Source: a virus. Taken from it: a stretch of DNA of 44,038 nt. The stretch is from positions 1 through 44,038 of IMG/VR virus record IMGVR_UViG_3300042355_000563; one strand, written 5' to 3'. Of this stretch, positions 7,621-19,000 are shown one piece after another. Each line of letters starts with the position of its first letter. Position 1 is the stretch's first letter. The notes under the pieces are model-generated. The model did no database searches. It saw only the letters and a list, made by a program, of their open reading frames with translations, and was not told where the DNA came from. Position numbers and translations under genes: made by a program.

Positions 7621-9417
7621 GTCGATAATTAATGCGTTGTCTTCATTCGGAACCGATTTAATATTTAGAATCGATGCCTTTGTCTGTTCCAATAAATCCT
7701 TCTGTATTTTATATACAAATCTAAATGCTCTGTTCAAAACATTCGCTTGTGTTAGTTCGTTGTCATGTATAAATGCATTAAATTGAACTTCGGGATCTAT
7801 TTTCTTAAAATATTCTTGTGGTATATATCCATATTTTCGAGAAACCAAATCACCAAATTCATTGAATTTAAATATGAATCTACCAATTAAGTAATTCCTA
7901 AATTGCAAAACATTTATTAATAATTTATATATCTCTTTATTGAATGTAAATGCTTGTGCATATTCATTTGGAGTTAAACGAACGGATTCAAAATTGAAAT
8001 ATTCTATATCAGGATTACTGAAAACTGTCTCATAATCAGTTTTTTCTATAAGTTTTACTAAAAATCCATTAGCCAAAACAAATAATTTATCAGAATCAAA
8101 ATTATCACCGACACAAAAAATATCCCTCAGATTATATCCCAATTTCGGCATGAATTTGGTCCTATCAAATGTGGCGAATGTTGTATTTGGTTTACTAAAA
8201 AATTTTTTAAATATGTTTTGTTCTGTTATGACATAAAAGACATTTGAATCTTGTTCTGATATACACATTTTATTGAATTGCTTATCTGTATCCGTGTATA
8301 ACACATCTTCAAATACTACTGTGTCTATCAGTGCGAATTTTTTGTCATATTCCCACAATCCAAATTTGCCGCTATCTTCATTTTTGTATAACACATAGAA
8401 ATGATCATTCATTTTTCTATATGAAATATCCAAAACAATACTTCTTTTCTTATCAGGTAATTTTAAATTTTGTTTCCAAACAAAATTATTATCGTAAATT
8501 TTGATGATTCTATTTCCCGAGTCATAAACCCATACTTGACCAGCATTACTTTCTATTACAGTACAACCCGAAAATTTATCAGTCTTTATTTCGGAACCAA
8601 ATCCACCGATTTGTTCAATTAGGAATCTATCAAATTTAAATATTTCATCATTTGTAATATATGATTTTATATTGTATTTGAAAACTTGACCACCACCATT
8701 TATTTTAGAATCTGTTATAAAAAGATGTGTGCCATCAAATGAAATGTCCTCCAAATTAGCGCAGGTCTGTTCCGTATTATTATCGATCAAATTAGAAGAC
8801 AGAACTAATGTCATTGATGACGGTGCCTCATTGATATTCGAATTTGTGGATAGTCCAATCAAAGACGTATCTGTAATACCTAATATACAAAACCCGTCAG
8901 TATTTTCACCAAATGTAGTGATTACAAATCTTTTAATTCCGTAGGAAGCATTTGCACTAAGTTCTGTTATGGATACGGATGACGTTGATTCGTAAAATGT
9001 ATTGTATGGTGTCCATGCAAATACACCAGCATTATCACCAGACAATGTATATACCGGATTGTCTGGATTGTTGGTGGCACCTATAAACATTTTACTATAC
9101 AAGTATTGTAGATTCTCTTCAAAATAACCTAAACGTTTATTAATAACTTGTTGTGTTAAAAACTCTGTGGATTTTACCAGAACATAATCTATATCATATG
9201 GCAAAACTTCAGAATCAAATGGTCTTCTATCTTTGAAAGAATTTGACAAATAATAATCAGACGAATATTTTGATTCGGGTTGTAATTTTAAACTATCTGT
9301 CGTATAATATTTTCCCGTATATGCATTATACTCCGAATCGACATTAAAATAGCCAACATATGTTTGGTCATTTAATGTAAATTCACCACCATTAGTATAA
9401 TTAAATTTTATCTGCAT
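7618..9417 (-). CDS. Virion protein with NHL-like propeller strands
   Basis: 599 residues. The N-terminal stretch (about 10-45) has a YVGYFNVDS...YTGKYY pattern seen in other phage tail proteins. The middle (about 150-450) has recurring strands such as GQVWVYDSGNRIIKIYD, which resemble NHL/YVTN beta-propeller blades. The C-terminal 100 residues are helical and charged. The start follows the upstream stop by 2 nt (TAA-AT-ATG), so translation is coupled. The position between the fibre and the LamG proteins makes it a distal tail or fibre-connector component. No enzyme motif seen. Confidence 0.6.
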   Translation of the reverse strand: MQIKFNYTNGGEFTLNDQTYVGYFNVDSEYNAYTGKYYTTDSLKLQPESKYSSDYYLSNSFKDRRPFDSEVLPYDIDYVLVKSTEFLTQQVINKRLGYFEENLQYLYSKMFIGATNNPDNPVYTLSGDNAGVFAWTPYNTFYESTSSVSITELSANASYGIKRFVITTFGENTDGFCILGITDTSLIGLSTNSNINEAPSSMTLVLSSNLIDNNTEQTCANLEDISFDGTHLFITDSKINGGGQVFKYNIKSYITNDEIFKFDRFLIEQIGGFGSEIKTDKFSGCTVIESNAGQVWVYDSGNRIIKIYDNNFVWKQNLKLPDKKRSIVLDISYRKMNDHFYVLYKNEDSGKFGLWEYDKKFALIDTVVFEDVLYTDTDKQFNKMCISEQDSNVFYVITEQNIFKKFFSKPNTTFATFDRTKFMPKLGYNLRDIFCVGDNFDSDKLFVLANGFLVKLIEKTDYETVFSNPDIEYFNFESVRLTPNEYAQAFTFNKEIYKLLINVLQFRNYLIGRFIFKFNEFGDLVSRKYGYIPQEYFKKIDPEVQFNAFIHDNELTQANVLNRAFRFVYKIQKDLLEQTKASILNIKSVPNEDNALIID

Positions 9418-9419
9418 AT

Positions 9420-10823
9420 TTAAACAAATTCTATATTTCTGATTTTTGTTGTTTTGGGAATTACTTTATCCAATCTTTCAAAGATTAATGTTTTTAATTT
9501 TTCTTTGGTGTCCGTATCTAAATTGCTAGTATTTTTTACAATTAGATTTATATTATTGCTTTTGAATCCGGGTATTCCCAATCTAAATTGAGTTTCAATT
9601 GTCTCAATCTGATTTCTTTGGTCTGATGGTAAAGACACAACCAAATCTTCAATTTCATTTCCGTAATATAAATTGAATTTTATTTCAGTATCTGACAATG
9701 CTTTGTCGTAGATTCTGAAATTTTTAATAGTCGCATCTCTGGCTAAGTATGCGTCTTCTATTTTTAGATATTCGTTGAGATTTACATTATTGAAATAATA
9801 TGTAGATCCTATAGAAAACCCATCATCAAATATTTGCTGGAAAATATATTTACTGGAATCAATTTCAACTTTTTTGTAAACGTTACCATCCAAATAAACC
9901 GATATTCTCCCTTCTATACCATCCATTTTTATTGCGAAGTGGTGATTTTCGTTTGTGAAAAGCGTTGTGTCGATAGGAATCTCAACAACAGTTCTGTCGT
10001 TTGAATTGTAAATGTTCCTTAAAGCTACAGAAAATATAATTTGATTTTTTGATTTATATTTTGTTCTCAAATAATCATAATTTGTTAGATTATAATTAAC
10101 TCTATCAGTAAAATTCGAATAAGGTATGTATACACCAGTCAATCCTATAAATTTCGCTCCCAATAATTGATCTAATAATTCATTTGTTTTTACCAAAAAC
10201 ATTTCCTTATTGCTATCAACACTACCTAATATAATTGGATATTTTCTGTATTCAGTTCCAATATATTCAGCAACGAAATCCATTTTAATTAACGATATGT
10301 CATTACTTGGTTGTACTGATAATGATTCTATTAGTGATGATGCTGCTAATGTAGTTGTATATTGTGGTATACGGAATTTATTGAATTTTGTTATTTTGTT
10401 TTTGGCATGAATCACATAATAATTACTGTCGTCATCTATAACAAAATCTATTATTTGAGATGACGATGACAAATGTTTTACATTTATTAATCTATCAAAA
10501 GATTCTTCAACTAAAACATTATCGTAATATACATACATTACACTCTCATCAGAAAACAGTTTTGCATCATATCCAGCAAACCCATATACAATTCCGTCCT
10601 TTTCTATAATTGAATTTATGATCTGACCTTCTATGATTTGTGCATTAATCGAAGATGTTTGTTCCGTCAATGTGTCGAATACCAAACATTCACCAGTAAC
10701 CTGATTCTTTAAAAAATACACAAATCTACCCGCATTATATGACGCGAAATATTTGTTGCTATCACTACCTATAGCATCATATAAAGTAGAATTGGCGTTG
10801 AATTTTTTAATTAAAGGAATCAT
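9420..10823 (-). CDS. LamG-containing virion protein, probable C-terminal half of a split gene
   Basis: 467 residues. Residues 1-180 look like propeller strands. Residues about 215-385 form a LamG/concanavalin-like jelly roll: an HHFAIKMDG strand, then SVYLDG, then the family's closing IKNFRIYDKALSD strand. The C-terminal 60 residues are charged and helical. The ATG at 10823 follows the TAA of the preceding gene with one base between, in another frame. The upstream gene ends in the middle of a domain that this one seems to continue, so the pair may be a single 1,100-residue protein interrupted by a frameshift. Role: tail or fibre component, possibly glycan-binding. Confidence 0.6.
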   Translation of the reverse strand: MIPLIKKFNANSTLYDAIGSDSNKYFASYNAGRFVYFLKNQVTGECLVFDTLTEQTSSINAQIIEGQIINSIIEKDGIVYGFAGYDAKLFSDESVMYVYYDNVLVEESFDRLINVKHLSSSSQIIDFVIDDDSNYYVIHAKNKITKFNKFRIPQYTTTLAASSLIESLSVQPSNDISLIKMDFVAEYIGTEYRKYPIILGSVDSNKEMFLVKTNELLDQLLGAKFIGLTGVYIPYSNFTDRVNYNLTNYDYLRTKYKSKNQIIFSVALRNIYNSNDRTVVEIPIDTTLFTNENHHFAIKMDGIEGRISVYLDGNVYKKVEIDSSKYIFQQIFDDGFSIGSTYYFNNVNLNEYLKIEDAYLARDATIKNFRIYDKALSDTEIKFNLYYGNEIEDLVVSLPSDQRNQIETIETQFRLGIPGFKSNNINLIVKNTSNLDTDTKEKLKTLIFERLDKVIPKTTKIRNIEFV

Positions 10824-10824
10824 A

Positions 10825-12762
10825 TTATTGTATTACTGTATAGAATGGTGCCAAGTGGTCAGTTCTATATATTTCATATACACGTTTTTCCAATCCCGTA
10901 GACACTGTATCCAATACATCAAAGTTGGTATTATAAACATTCACTCCTTTATTGTGTTGTACCATAATAAAAGGAGTTACTTTAGCATCAGATATCAGAG
11001 CAATGCCATTCGTATTTAAATTTCCAAATATCTGATGTCCAAATCCAGTCTGCCAATTATTAGCCTTCAACCAAAAATTGATTGTATATTGATGTGATTT
11101 GTTGATTAATTCATACCTATCAAATTTTGTGTAATTTCCTCCATCGAATGTGAATTCTTCGTATTCGACATTATTAAACAACCCACCGTTTTTGTCTCTT
11201 ACAACATATGAACTCAATATCAAATTTTCATTTATTGTATTTAAATATTTGTTAACATATGACTGACCAATTCTAAAATAAACATATTCTGAATTTGGTT
11301 CGAATGTAATATCACTCGGTTTATCGAAAAATCTGTGACCAGTTAAAACTAAAGATAACGTCTGTGGAGTATTTTGTAATTCTTCTTCTATTGAGTTGAA
11401 TATATCAAATGAATCGTAATATCCCGATACTGGTAATTTACTATTCAGGAAAATATCAATTGGCATTAAATTGCCGCTATTATTTGGTTTGAAGTATCTA
11501 TCAACCCAAAGTGCATCCCCATTATTACCAGCAGATAACCAAGTGCATGTATAAATGTCTTCTCCGTAATTTCTGGCAATTTTTTTGAAAACTTTATCTG
11601 AATTGTATGGTGAATCTCCTGCTATGGCACCACATTTGAAAAAATTTGTGTCGTTTATACTCAAATACTGAAACGGAAATAAACTGGATAATGTTTTAAA
11701 ACTAGTATATCTATCAGCTTTGAATTTATAATCGAGTGAATTTATTTCGTAAGAAAAAGATATGTTATATGATGCACCTTCTTGTTTATTTCCGGTCATC
11801 ATCCCAATATAATTTCTGCTATCTACATTCGGATACAGATTATCCGTAAATTCATTATATGCTGATCTGTAATTTAAATCATTTACTGTGTGTTGATTCT
11901 TAAGGAACAAAATATTGGCATCGATATAATCAGCTGATAGATTTGTATATTGTGTGTGGATTAGATAATTGTTTTTTAATGAATATCTACTTTTATCGAT
12001 GTCTATTTTCTGCAAATTTATTGCATTTTTATCATATGAAACCCACGACGAATCTATTTTAGGAGTTGGGAAATCGAAATAGTAATTTATTGTGAAAAAA
12101 TTAGAATCGTATGCTGGATTTGAAGAAAGTGGAACTGGTTGTAAACTATTGTCAGCGTATTTTATCAAATACTGATTGTTATCTAAATCAGTAGTAAACA
12201 ATAACAATCTACCTAATTCCGTATCTATATTGTAATCGTATTTGTAATAAAGGAAATTATTATTTCCATACAGTGAAATTTCATCGGAATTTAGAAATTT
12301 CAAATTACCCCCAGTCAAACTAGTCAAAGATAGATATTTTTTAACCCCATCATCCATATGAGATATTGTTATTCTATCTCCATCAACAAAATCAATTTCA
12401 AATACAGTTTTTAATAAATCTTTCTCTTTTATTAATTTTCTATATTCAAAAGCACAATCACTACCAGATAATACCAACAACAAACCAGATGATAAAATTT
12501 CCAAGTTTGTACATAAAGTCGTAGCATCTGTTTTATTTGTTGTATCTATCGATAAAATATCATCACCAACAGTTTTTTTGGACAAATATAAACAAGAATA
12601 CCCATTTATCGTGGTTTGTACTGGATTATCCAAATATGCTTCTAACCAAGAAATGAATCCGTCCTCAGATACATCTTTTCTACCATTAAATGAAATATCA
12701 GCATCCCCACTATATGTGGTATGTAGCGGGGTTATAAAATTTTTGGTAGAAACTAATTGCAC
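10825..12762 (-). CDS. Virion protein ending in a LamG-like domain, probable N-terminal half of a split gene
   Basis: 645 residues from a GTG start at 12762, the only start that fits the TAAATA motif 5 nt upstream and the open frame. Residues 1-530 are beta-rich with no family I can name. From about 555 a LamG-like jelly roll begins (YTINFWLKANNW, then FGHQIFGN, then TPFIMVQHNKG), and the frame stops soon after a DHLAPFYTVI strand that would normally continue into a propeller. The next gene supplies such strands one base later. A distal tail or adhesin-like role is inferred from neighbours and domains. Confidence 0.6.
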   Translation of the reverse strand: MQLVSTKNFITPLHTTYSGDADISFNGRKDVSEDGFISWLEAYLDNPVQTTINGYSCLYLSKKTVGDDILSIDTTNKTDATTLCTNLEILSSGLLLVLSGSDCAFEYRKLIKEKDLLKTVFEIDFVDGDRITISHMDDGVKKYLSLTSLTGGNLKFLNSDEISLYGNNNFLYYKYDYNIDTELGRLLLFTTDLDNNQYLIKYADNSLQPVPLSSNPAYDSNFFTINYYFDFPTPKIDSSWVSYDKNAINLQKIDIDKSRYSLKNNYLIHTQYTNLSADYIDANILFLKNQHTVNDLNYRSAYNEFTDNLYPNVDSRNYIGMMTGNKQEGASYNISFSYEINSLDYKFKADRYTSFKTLSSLFPFQYLSINDTNFFKCGAIAGDSPYNSDKVFKKIARNYGEDIYTCTWLSAGNNGDALWVDRYFKPNNSGNLMPIDIFLNSKLPVSGYYDSFDIFNSIEEELQNTPQTLSLVLTGHRFFDKPSDITFEPNSEYVYFRIGQSYVNKYLNTINENLILSSYVVRDKNGGLFNNVEYEEFTFDGGNYTKFDRYELINKSHQYTINFWLKANNWQTGFGHQIFGNLNTNGIALISDAKVTPFIMVQHNKGVNVYNTNFDVLDTVSTGLEKRVYEIYRTDHLAPFYTVIQ

Positions 12763-12767
12763 ATTAA

Positions 12768-12773
12768 TATTTA
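12768..12773 (-). promoter_or_regulatory. TAAATA late-type motif
   Basis: CTAAATA ends 5 nt before the GTG at 12762, which decides this unusual start. Confidence 0.5.
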
Positions 12774-12779
12774 GAAATA

Positions 12780-13265
12780 TTACTGGATTTTGAAGTTCAA
12801 AATTCTACCATTTCCGTTTTGTAATATAGCTATTGTTTCCGTTGACTTATCATTACAAAATTGAGAATCCACAATTTCAAATCTGCTATGTTCTGAGAAA
12901 AATGAAGTTTTCATACACTCCACGGGTATTATATAAACCCAATGATATATTTCACTCGTATTCTTTTTGTTTAAAAGTACACTAACAACTGGATATTTTA
13001 CTATGCTGTGCGCTTCGGATTCGGGAGGTGAATACAAATATTTTTCAGTATAATCTTTATCGGATGTAACATATTCCTTCAGTATTGGATCTATATTATT
13101 ATCCAAAATAAATAAAGCTTTTAGAATTCTATATTCTGAATTATCCAAGGGTGAAATGTCGAATGTTATTTCCAAATCACCTTTATTGAAAATTTCATCA
13201 AGAAAAATTTCATCATATGTCGATGCGGATGAAACATTTATGGAAAGTGTTTTTTGATTATACAT
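12780..13265 (-). CDS. Hypothetical virion protein
   Basis: 161 residues, not recognised. Beta-rich, acidic, no signal peptide or membrane segment. Its ATG overlaps the last 8 bases of the 931-residue gene upstream, so the two are translated together and probably act in the same tail substructure. It may be a small partner or chaperone of that protein; this is inference from the overlap only. Confidence 0.55.
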   Translation of the reverse strand: MYNQKTLSINVSSASTYDEIFLDEIFNKGDLEITFDISPLDNSEYRILKALFILDNNIDPILKEYVTSDKDYTEKYLYSPPESEAHSIVKYPVVSVLLNKKNTSEIYHWVYIIPVECMKTSFFSEHSRFEIVDSQFCNDKSTETIAILQNGNGRILNFKIQ

Positions 13266-16053
13266 ACAATTTTATTTCTCCTTCCGATATAAGTTCACCA
13301 GAGATTGTATTTGTCAGATTATTTAAATCCGTAAAATCGTTTTCCAAAATAAATCTACCGTCTAATATAGAATTATAATTATCAAATTGCGAAAATTCAC
13401 TATAATTTCCCAGAAAATTCAGCGTTTTGATTATGGTAGGAAATTCCATGAATGTTAATGTGGGCGATTCACTAGTAAACAAACGACCATCAAAAGTAAA
13501 TGTAGTTTTGAAAAAATAACACATTTCATTTTGATCTTCGATTATTGCAATAATCGAATATTTGTTATTTCTGGAATTATATGTCAGTGAAACTGAATTA
13601 ACTTTTTTTGGTTTTATTGGAAGATAATACTCATTGTCCCTATTAACCTTTTTAATATTTGTGAATTTGGTGAGATCTTCAGTTTCGAATGGATATTTCT
13701 GTAAAATTTCACAATTTGTTTTATTAACGAAATATATTTGAGGTATTATAGAAAATTCATAGGAATCCGAATTTAATATCTCTATACCAGCAAAAGCTAT
13801 GTATGGGCGTGTTTCAAATATGAATGGATCTGATAAAGCAAAGGAAGATAGACTCTTATTACAAAATATCTTATTTCCCACTGTATTCGAATAATTGAAT
13901 ACACCATTTTCGTATTTTATATTTTCGAATATCAAATAATTTGAAGTTCTGATCCAAATATTATTACCATAAATGTTGAAATCTAAAACTTCTGTATTGA
14001 TTTCATCAATAATAGTTTGACTGTATTTTTCTAAAAGTAACGAAAATGCTGCCGACAATGGCATTATTTCACCTAATGTATTTCTCACATAAATACTACC
14101 GTGAGCTTTCTTTAAGAAATAACCACCTTGGTGTGTTTCATCATTATCGGTTTGTGATGCTGTCAATGTTCTGGTTTTTATTTCACCATTAATAAATTTA
14201 ACCAAATCTTCTTTTAATCTTATATCAACATTATACGTTTTATAATCATCAAACAGACCACCATCAATTTGTCTGTATTGTATTGACGATAATACATAAT
14301 TGTCACTAAAAGAATCAGCCCCGCTAATTGTAAATTTAGCAGTGTATTGATCTGTTCCTCTCTCGGGTATTTTACCTTCGTAAATACGCCCAACACCGCT
14401 ATCTATTGCGACATTGTAATAATAATCAGAAGACCAAACATCCGGATAAACCCAATTTGATGAAGTTGGGGGAACCAATTCTGGTAAAAATCCGCCATTT
14501 CTATATTTTATAGGACCACCGTAAAAAATTTGTTCCTCTTCAAGAGAAGAAACCGGGGGTGTTCTCAGATCTATATTGTTTTGTTTATTTGTTATTTTAA
14601 ATAAACCAAATAAATTTCCGTATATATCTCTGGAAAATTTATACAAAGCACCTTTGTCGTGTAATTTCAATAAATCATATTCAACTAACTTTTCTCCGAA
14701 TATATTAGTTTGTAAAATGTCCTTTTTTGATTTATATCCATGAAAATCTTGAATTGATAAATCGTTTTTAATATCACCATGAGTGATACCATAAATCGCA
14801 TTTCTTGTACTCTTTTCAAATTTTTCTACATATATAAATGGAGCCGTTGGATCATATGTAGTATTTCCTTCCGCATTTGTGTAAATGGATGGATCTGGAT
14901 ATATGTATATTTTATTAGGTTCGAGTTTTGATTGATCTAATTTAAATGTTTTTTCCGGTACAGATAATTGTAATATACTGTTCTTTTCCGGAGTAAACAA
15001 CAATCCGATTTTTCTCAATGTTCTTAAATCGGAATCATCTTCAATTGTTGCTGTGGAAGGGAATCTACGATTCAGTAAATTACCTGTTGGGTTTTCAGCT
15101 TCGAATAAAACACCGGAAACAATATCTGTAGTTGTTTCACCAACTGTAATATAATGATAATCAGCACCTATATATTTTTTCAATAAATCGGATGTTAATT
15201 GAACCTGTCTAGTTGCTTTGTCTTTTCTTTCCGTTACAAATTCATATAATTTGTCACCGACTTTACAATTTAAATCTATTTGATTTACATTATAGTTTAC
15301 TGTAAAATTCTTTTTAAATGATATTAAAAATGTTCTGAGATTTTCCAACAATTGAGTCTTTACGGAAAGTTCAAAATTGACGAAAAAATTGACTTTAACA
15401 TCATTGACATTTGATGAGAAATAATTTTTACGCAATTCATTACTGCCAGTATAAGAATACTGTGGATCTATATTCAAATATTCTTGATAGAAATCGTATA
15501 ATTCTTCTATTTCTATATCAAAATTATCTCTTATATTTGCTAAAAATTTTTCGTCATCTGTAACTAAATGATCTGTTATTGTTTCGAAAATACATCTAGA
15601 TAAACTAGATTCAGTTCCTTTAAAAGAATTTTTTATTGAAGCGAACTTCAAATCTTCTCTTTTTTTACAAAAAAAGTCACAAATTTCCACTATTTTCCTA
15701 GAATAAAATGGAATTACAATATCAAGATCGAATTCGTCGTTGAAATCTATTTTTGATACGAATCTTTTTTCCTCTATAGTAAAATAGTTTAGAGTTATTT
15801 CTTTTAATAGATTTAAATAATAATCTTTAATTATTTCATCTGATTTTTCTTTCGAATTTTCCTTTATCTCAGACCATTTTTTTAAATACGACAAATACAA
15901 ATCGTTGTATTCCGATGATTGTCTATTGGTTTGTAAATGTTTTAAAAATGTGAAGAAATCAAATGGGGAATTAAAATCCAAAATTGCTGTTGATTCTGGA
16001 TTTGTAATTGAATTAATAGGAAGCACATTCCCGTATATTGCATTGATTTCCAT
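13258..16053 (-). CDS. Large tail/baseplate-associated virion protein
   Basis: 931 residues. The first 300 residues are mostly helical and charged (Lys, Glu, Asp, Phe); the rest is beta-rich with many Asn, Thr and Tyr, the usual make-up of fibre or wedge-associated phage proteins. I see no named domain, enzyme motif or membrane segment. It lies directly after the PKD-domain protein with its own TAAATA motif and is coupled to the small gene 12780-13265. Likely a peripheral baseplate or long-fibre component. Confidence 0.6.
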   Translation of the reverse strand: MEINAIYGNVLPINSITNPESTAILDFNSPFDFFTFLKHLQTNRQSSEYNDLYLSYLKKWSEIKENSKEKSDEIIKDYYLNLLKEITLNYFTIEEKRFVSKIDFNDEFDLDIVIPFYSRKIVEICDFFCKKREDLKFASIKNSFKGTESSLSRCIFETITDHLVTDDEKFLANIRDNFDIEIEELYDFYQEYLNIDPQYSYTGSNELRKNYFSSNVNDVKVNFFVNFELSVKTQLLENLRTFLISFKKNFTVNYNVNQIDLNCKVGDKLYEFVTERKDKATRQVQLTSDLLKKYIGADYHYITVGETTTDIVSGVLFEAENPTGNLLNRRFPSTATIEDDSDLRTLRKIGLLFTPEKNSILQLSVPEKTFKLDQSKLEPNKIYIYPDPSIYTNAEGNTTYDPTAPFIYVEKFEKSTRNAIYGITHGDIKNDLSIQDFHGYKSKKDILQTNIFGEKLVEYDLLKLHDKGALYKFSRDIYGNLFGLFKITNKQNNIDLRTPPVSSLEEEQIFYGGPIKYRNGGFLPELVPPTSSNWVYPDVWSSDYYYNVAIDSGVGRIYEGKIPERGTDQYTAKFTISGADSFSDNYVLSSIQYRQIDGGLFDDYKTYNVDIRLKEDLVKFINGEIKTRTLTASQTDNDETHQGGYFLKKAHGSIYVRNTLGEIMPLSAAFSLLLEKYSQTIIDEINTEVLDFNIYGNNIWIRTSNYLIFENIKYENGVFNYSNTVGNKIFCNKSLSSFALSDPFIFETRPYIAFAGIEILNSDSYEFSIIPQIYFVNKTNCEILQKYPFETEDLTKFTNIKKVNRDNEYYLPIKPKKVNSVSLTYNSRNNKYSIIAIIEDQNEMCYFFKTTFTFDGRLFTSESPTLTFMEFPTIIKTLNFLGNYSEFSQFDNYNSILDGRFILENDFTDLNNLTNTISGELISEGEIKLYV

Positions 16054-16060
16054 TACCGAT

Positions 16061-16066
16061 TATTTA
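16061..16066 (-). promoter_or_regulatory. TAAATA late-type motif
   Basis: CTAAATA ends 7 nt before the ATG at 16053. Its TAA is also the stop of the upstream gene, which weakens the signal. Confidence 0.4.
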
Positions 16067-19000
16067 GATTAAATTAAGACCTTTAGCTAGGTATCTAGAT
16101 ATCATATCTTGTCTAGCGAGATTCCAGTCGTTTTTGCTTATATTTTCACTTATTTTAGTAAATGAATCCGACCAATTTATAACACCTTCGTTTTGAGTAT
16201 TATCAAAACCTTCAATATACTCATAAAAATCATAATATTTGGGAATATCTTTCGTCGCCCAATTTTTTGGCAACACCAATCCCCATCCCCAATTCGGATG
16301 ATAAGAACTCAGTGCATAAACTCTGTCATATTTTTCCAAATCTATTGTGTTTTCATCTACTATTTGCTCCAGAGCAATCGGAACACCATTTTCCTGCAAT
16401 ATAAAATCAGACATTTGCTGTGTAGCAAATTCATGTTGAGCTAAACTTATAACATAAGGTTCAAATACAACATAATCGGATTCATTTAAATTTGTATTAA
16501 CAATATTATAATTGCCGCTGAATCTTTCGTAGATTATAATAGGTTTCGACAATCTACCAGAGATTAATAGAGTTTTGAAGAAATCTAATTTTTTGCCTTT
16601 GTTAATACCATATTCTGGTATTCCGCCATTTTCTCTAATTGAAACGTTATCGTAACCTTTATCATCTAAATTTTCGGCAAATTTATTTCTACTACCTTTC
16701 AATTTGGATAATTTTATGGAAAATAAATCTATCAAACGATACAAATCAGCAGGAGAATCAAAATCAGTTTTATTAAAATACCAGAATTCTTCTCCTAACA
16801 TTTGATACATTGATTTCAATGCATTTATATTGCATGTGTCTATATACGAAACATTATCAACATAATTTGATATTTTTTCATATATTTTTTTACCTAAAAT
16901 TACGGGATCTGAACTCAATGTTCCTATAATATTAGACATGAAATCATCATTGAAATTTTCATTATCTTTCAGATAATCTTGAAACAAATACGCTTTGAAT
17001 TGCAATGCTGGATCATAGTTTTCATTCTTTTTTCTTACATCCAATGCAGTTGTTTCATCATCGACAGAAAAAACTGTGCTATATCCCTGAATTATGTTCA
17101 GATTTTTTGTGCTCCTTGGTAAAAATGTATTAAAATTTTTAAATCCAGTCCAATCACCAAATGCAAATAAATTTCCACTTCCACTTAATGATATGTCATA
17201 AGTGTAAATCAAATCGGGATTTATTCGTGTATTAAAATAATATATTCGATTGTTATAATTATCCAATATCAGAATAACCGATTTTAATGTACATGCAATT
17301 GCTGCTAACGGCGTATCATATCCATTCTCAATATGAGGATTATTCAAATATATAATATTGAAAAAATTATTAGATCTTAATACTTTAACAACTTTATCAT
17401 AGTCTTTTGTGACATATACATTTTCCTCAACATCTAGAGTTAAATTCCACAAACTACCACCATCCAATGAAATGTATTCAACATCATAAGCAGAACCAGA
17501 ACCTGTATATGTCATTCTTATAAGAACATCATTTTTAATCAAAAGATCAGGTACGTCTGTTTTATCTTTTGCTATTATCCAAATGTTTCTTTCCGAATCT
17601 ACAACAAAATCTGCTAATTGATATTTTGAATCAAATGTATATTGACCGGATAAAACTGGTGTATTTGTTTGTGCATCATAACACTCTATGAAAGGCACAC
17701 CATCGGTATCATCATATGTGACCCAAACACAACTCAACGGATCCAATGCAACAGAAATAGGTGTTATCAACCCAGTTGAGGTTATACTAGGTGTTATAGT
17801 ACAAATTAAATTTAAATCATTATCAACTTTAATTGTTCGGTTAGCAGCAGCTAAAGTTATCCACATGTTTTTATCCAAATCACATGCCGTGTGATATGGA
17901 ACTGCATCATCTATTCCAAATGTTGAAATGTATTTATAATTTGTGGCAGATTGGCTTATATTAAATGAACCAATTAAATTCAATTCGGAATCTACAAATT
18001 TAAAATCTGTAGTTCCTTTAAAATCACCCAAAACACAAACCGATTGTATCGAATTGACATTAAAAGTTAATAATTTTTGATCTAATGTTTGTGCTGTTTT
18101 ATTAAAAGAAATGTCATATAATAACGAATCATTTAAATGATAAATTAAAAAATCATTTATTTTACTAGGTCTTTGTGAAATACTGGGCAATTCTATTCTA
18201 CTGTAAATGCGAACATCACTGACAGGTTGATTGAATTTTAAATAACCTTTGTAAAATCCACCAAATTCAACTGAAGATAATTCACCAAAATTATTGACAA
18301 TTTCAACACCGCTAACTTCTTTTGAATTTGAATCCAAAACAGATATATACATCTCACCTTCATCCAGATCTGAATTATTTTTTATATATTCAAATTGTGT
18401 ATAAAATTTACAAGAAGATCCAAATGCATCTTTTGCTCTAATTACAAAAGGTATTTTGGTATTTGTGTATTTTCTTCTGTATATATCAAACGTATTATTT
18501 CTAATTACAAATCCATTTTCATCGAAATTACCTTCATCCAAACCATTTGATGTTATCGATAATGATCTAGGACTTATATTTTCAAAAAATTTAATAACTT
18601 TGGCACTAGATTTTATTGTATTTAAAACAGCTATTTCCTGATCTATTTTTTTATTATTTGGATCAGGAAAATTATCTGTATCAAAACCGCATATAACAAC
18701 AGAACTTATAGTTTGTGTATAGGTTTCATTATTTGGATCCTTTTCTTTAAATAAATCATCCAAAAAATAAACAGTAGAAGTACCTGACGTACCAACAAAA
18801 AAACTATTTGGTGTATCTTTTGTTATTTTATTTGTTATGAATTGATTGTTGTGCCAGACCGCATATATTTCAACAGAATCTGTGAAAACTCTATAAACTG
18901 GTATAAACTCAATGTTATCCGTCTGCTCATTATAGACCGGACCAACAATTCTAGCATATGGTTTTAAATGACCATACTTATCCAATTCATATTCATCGGG

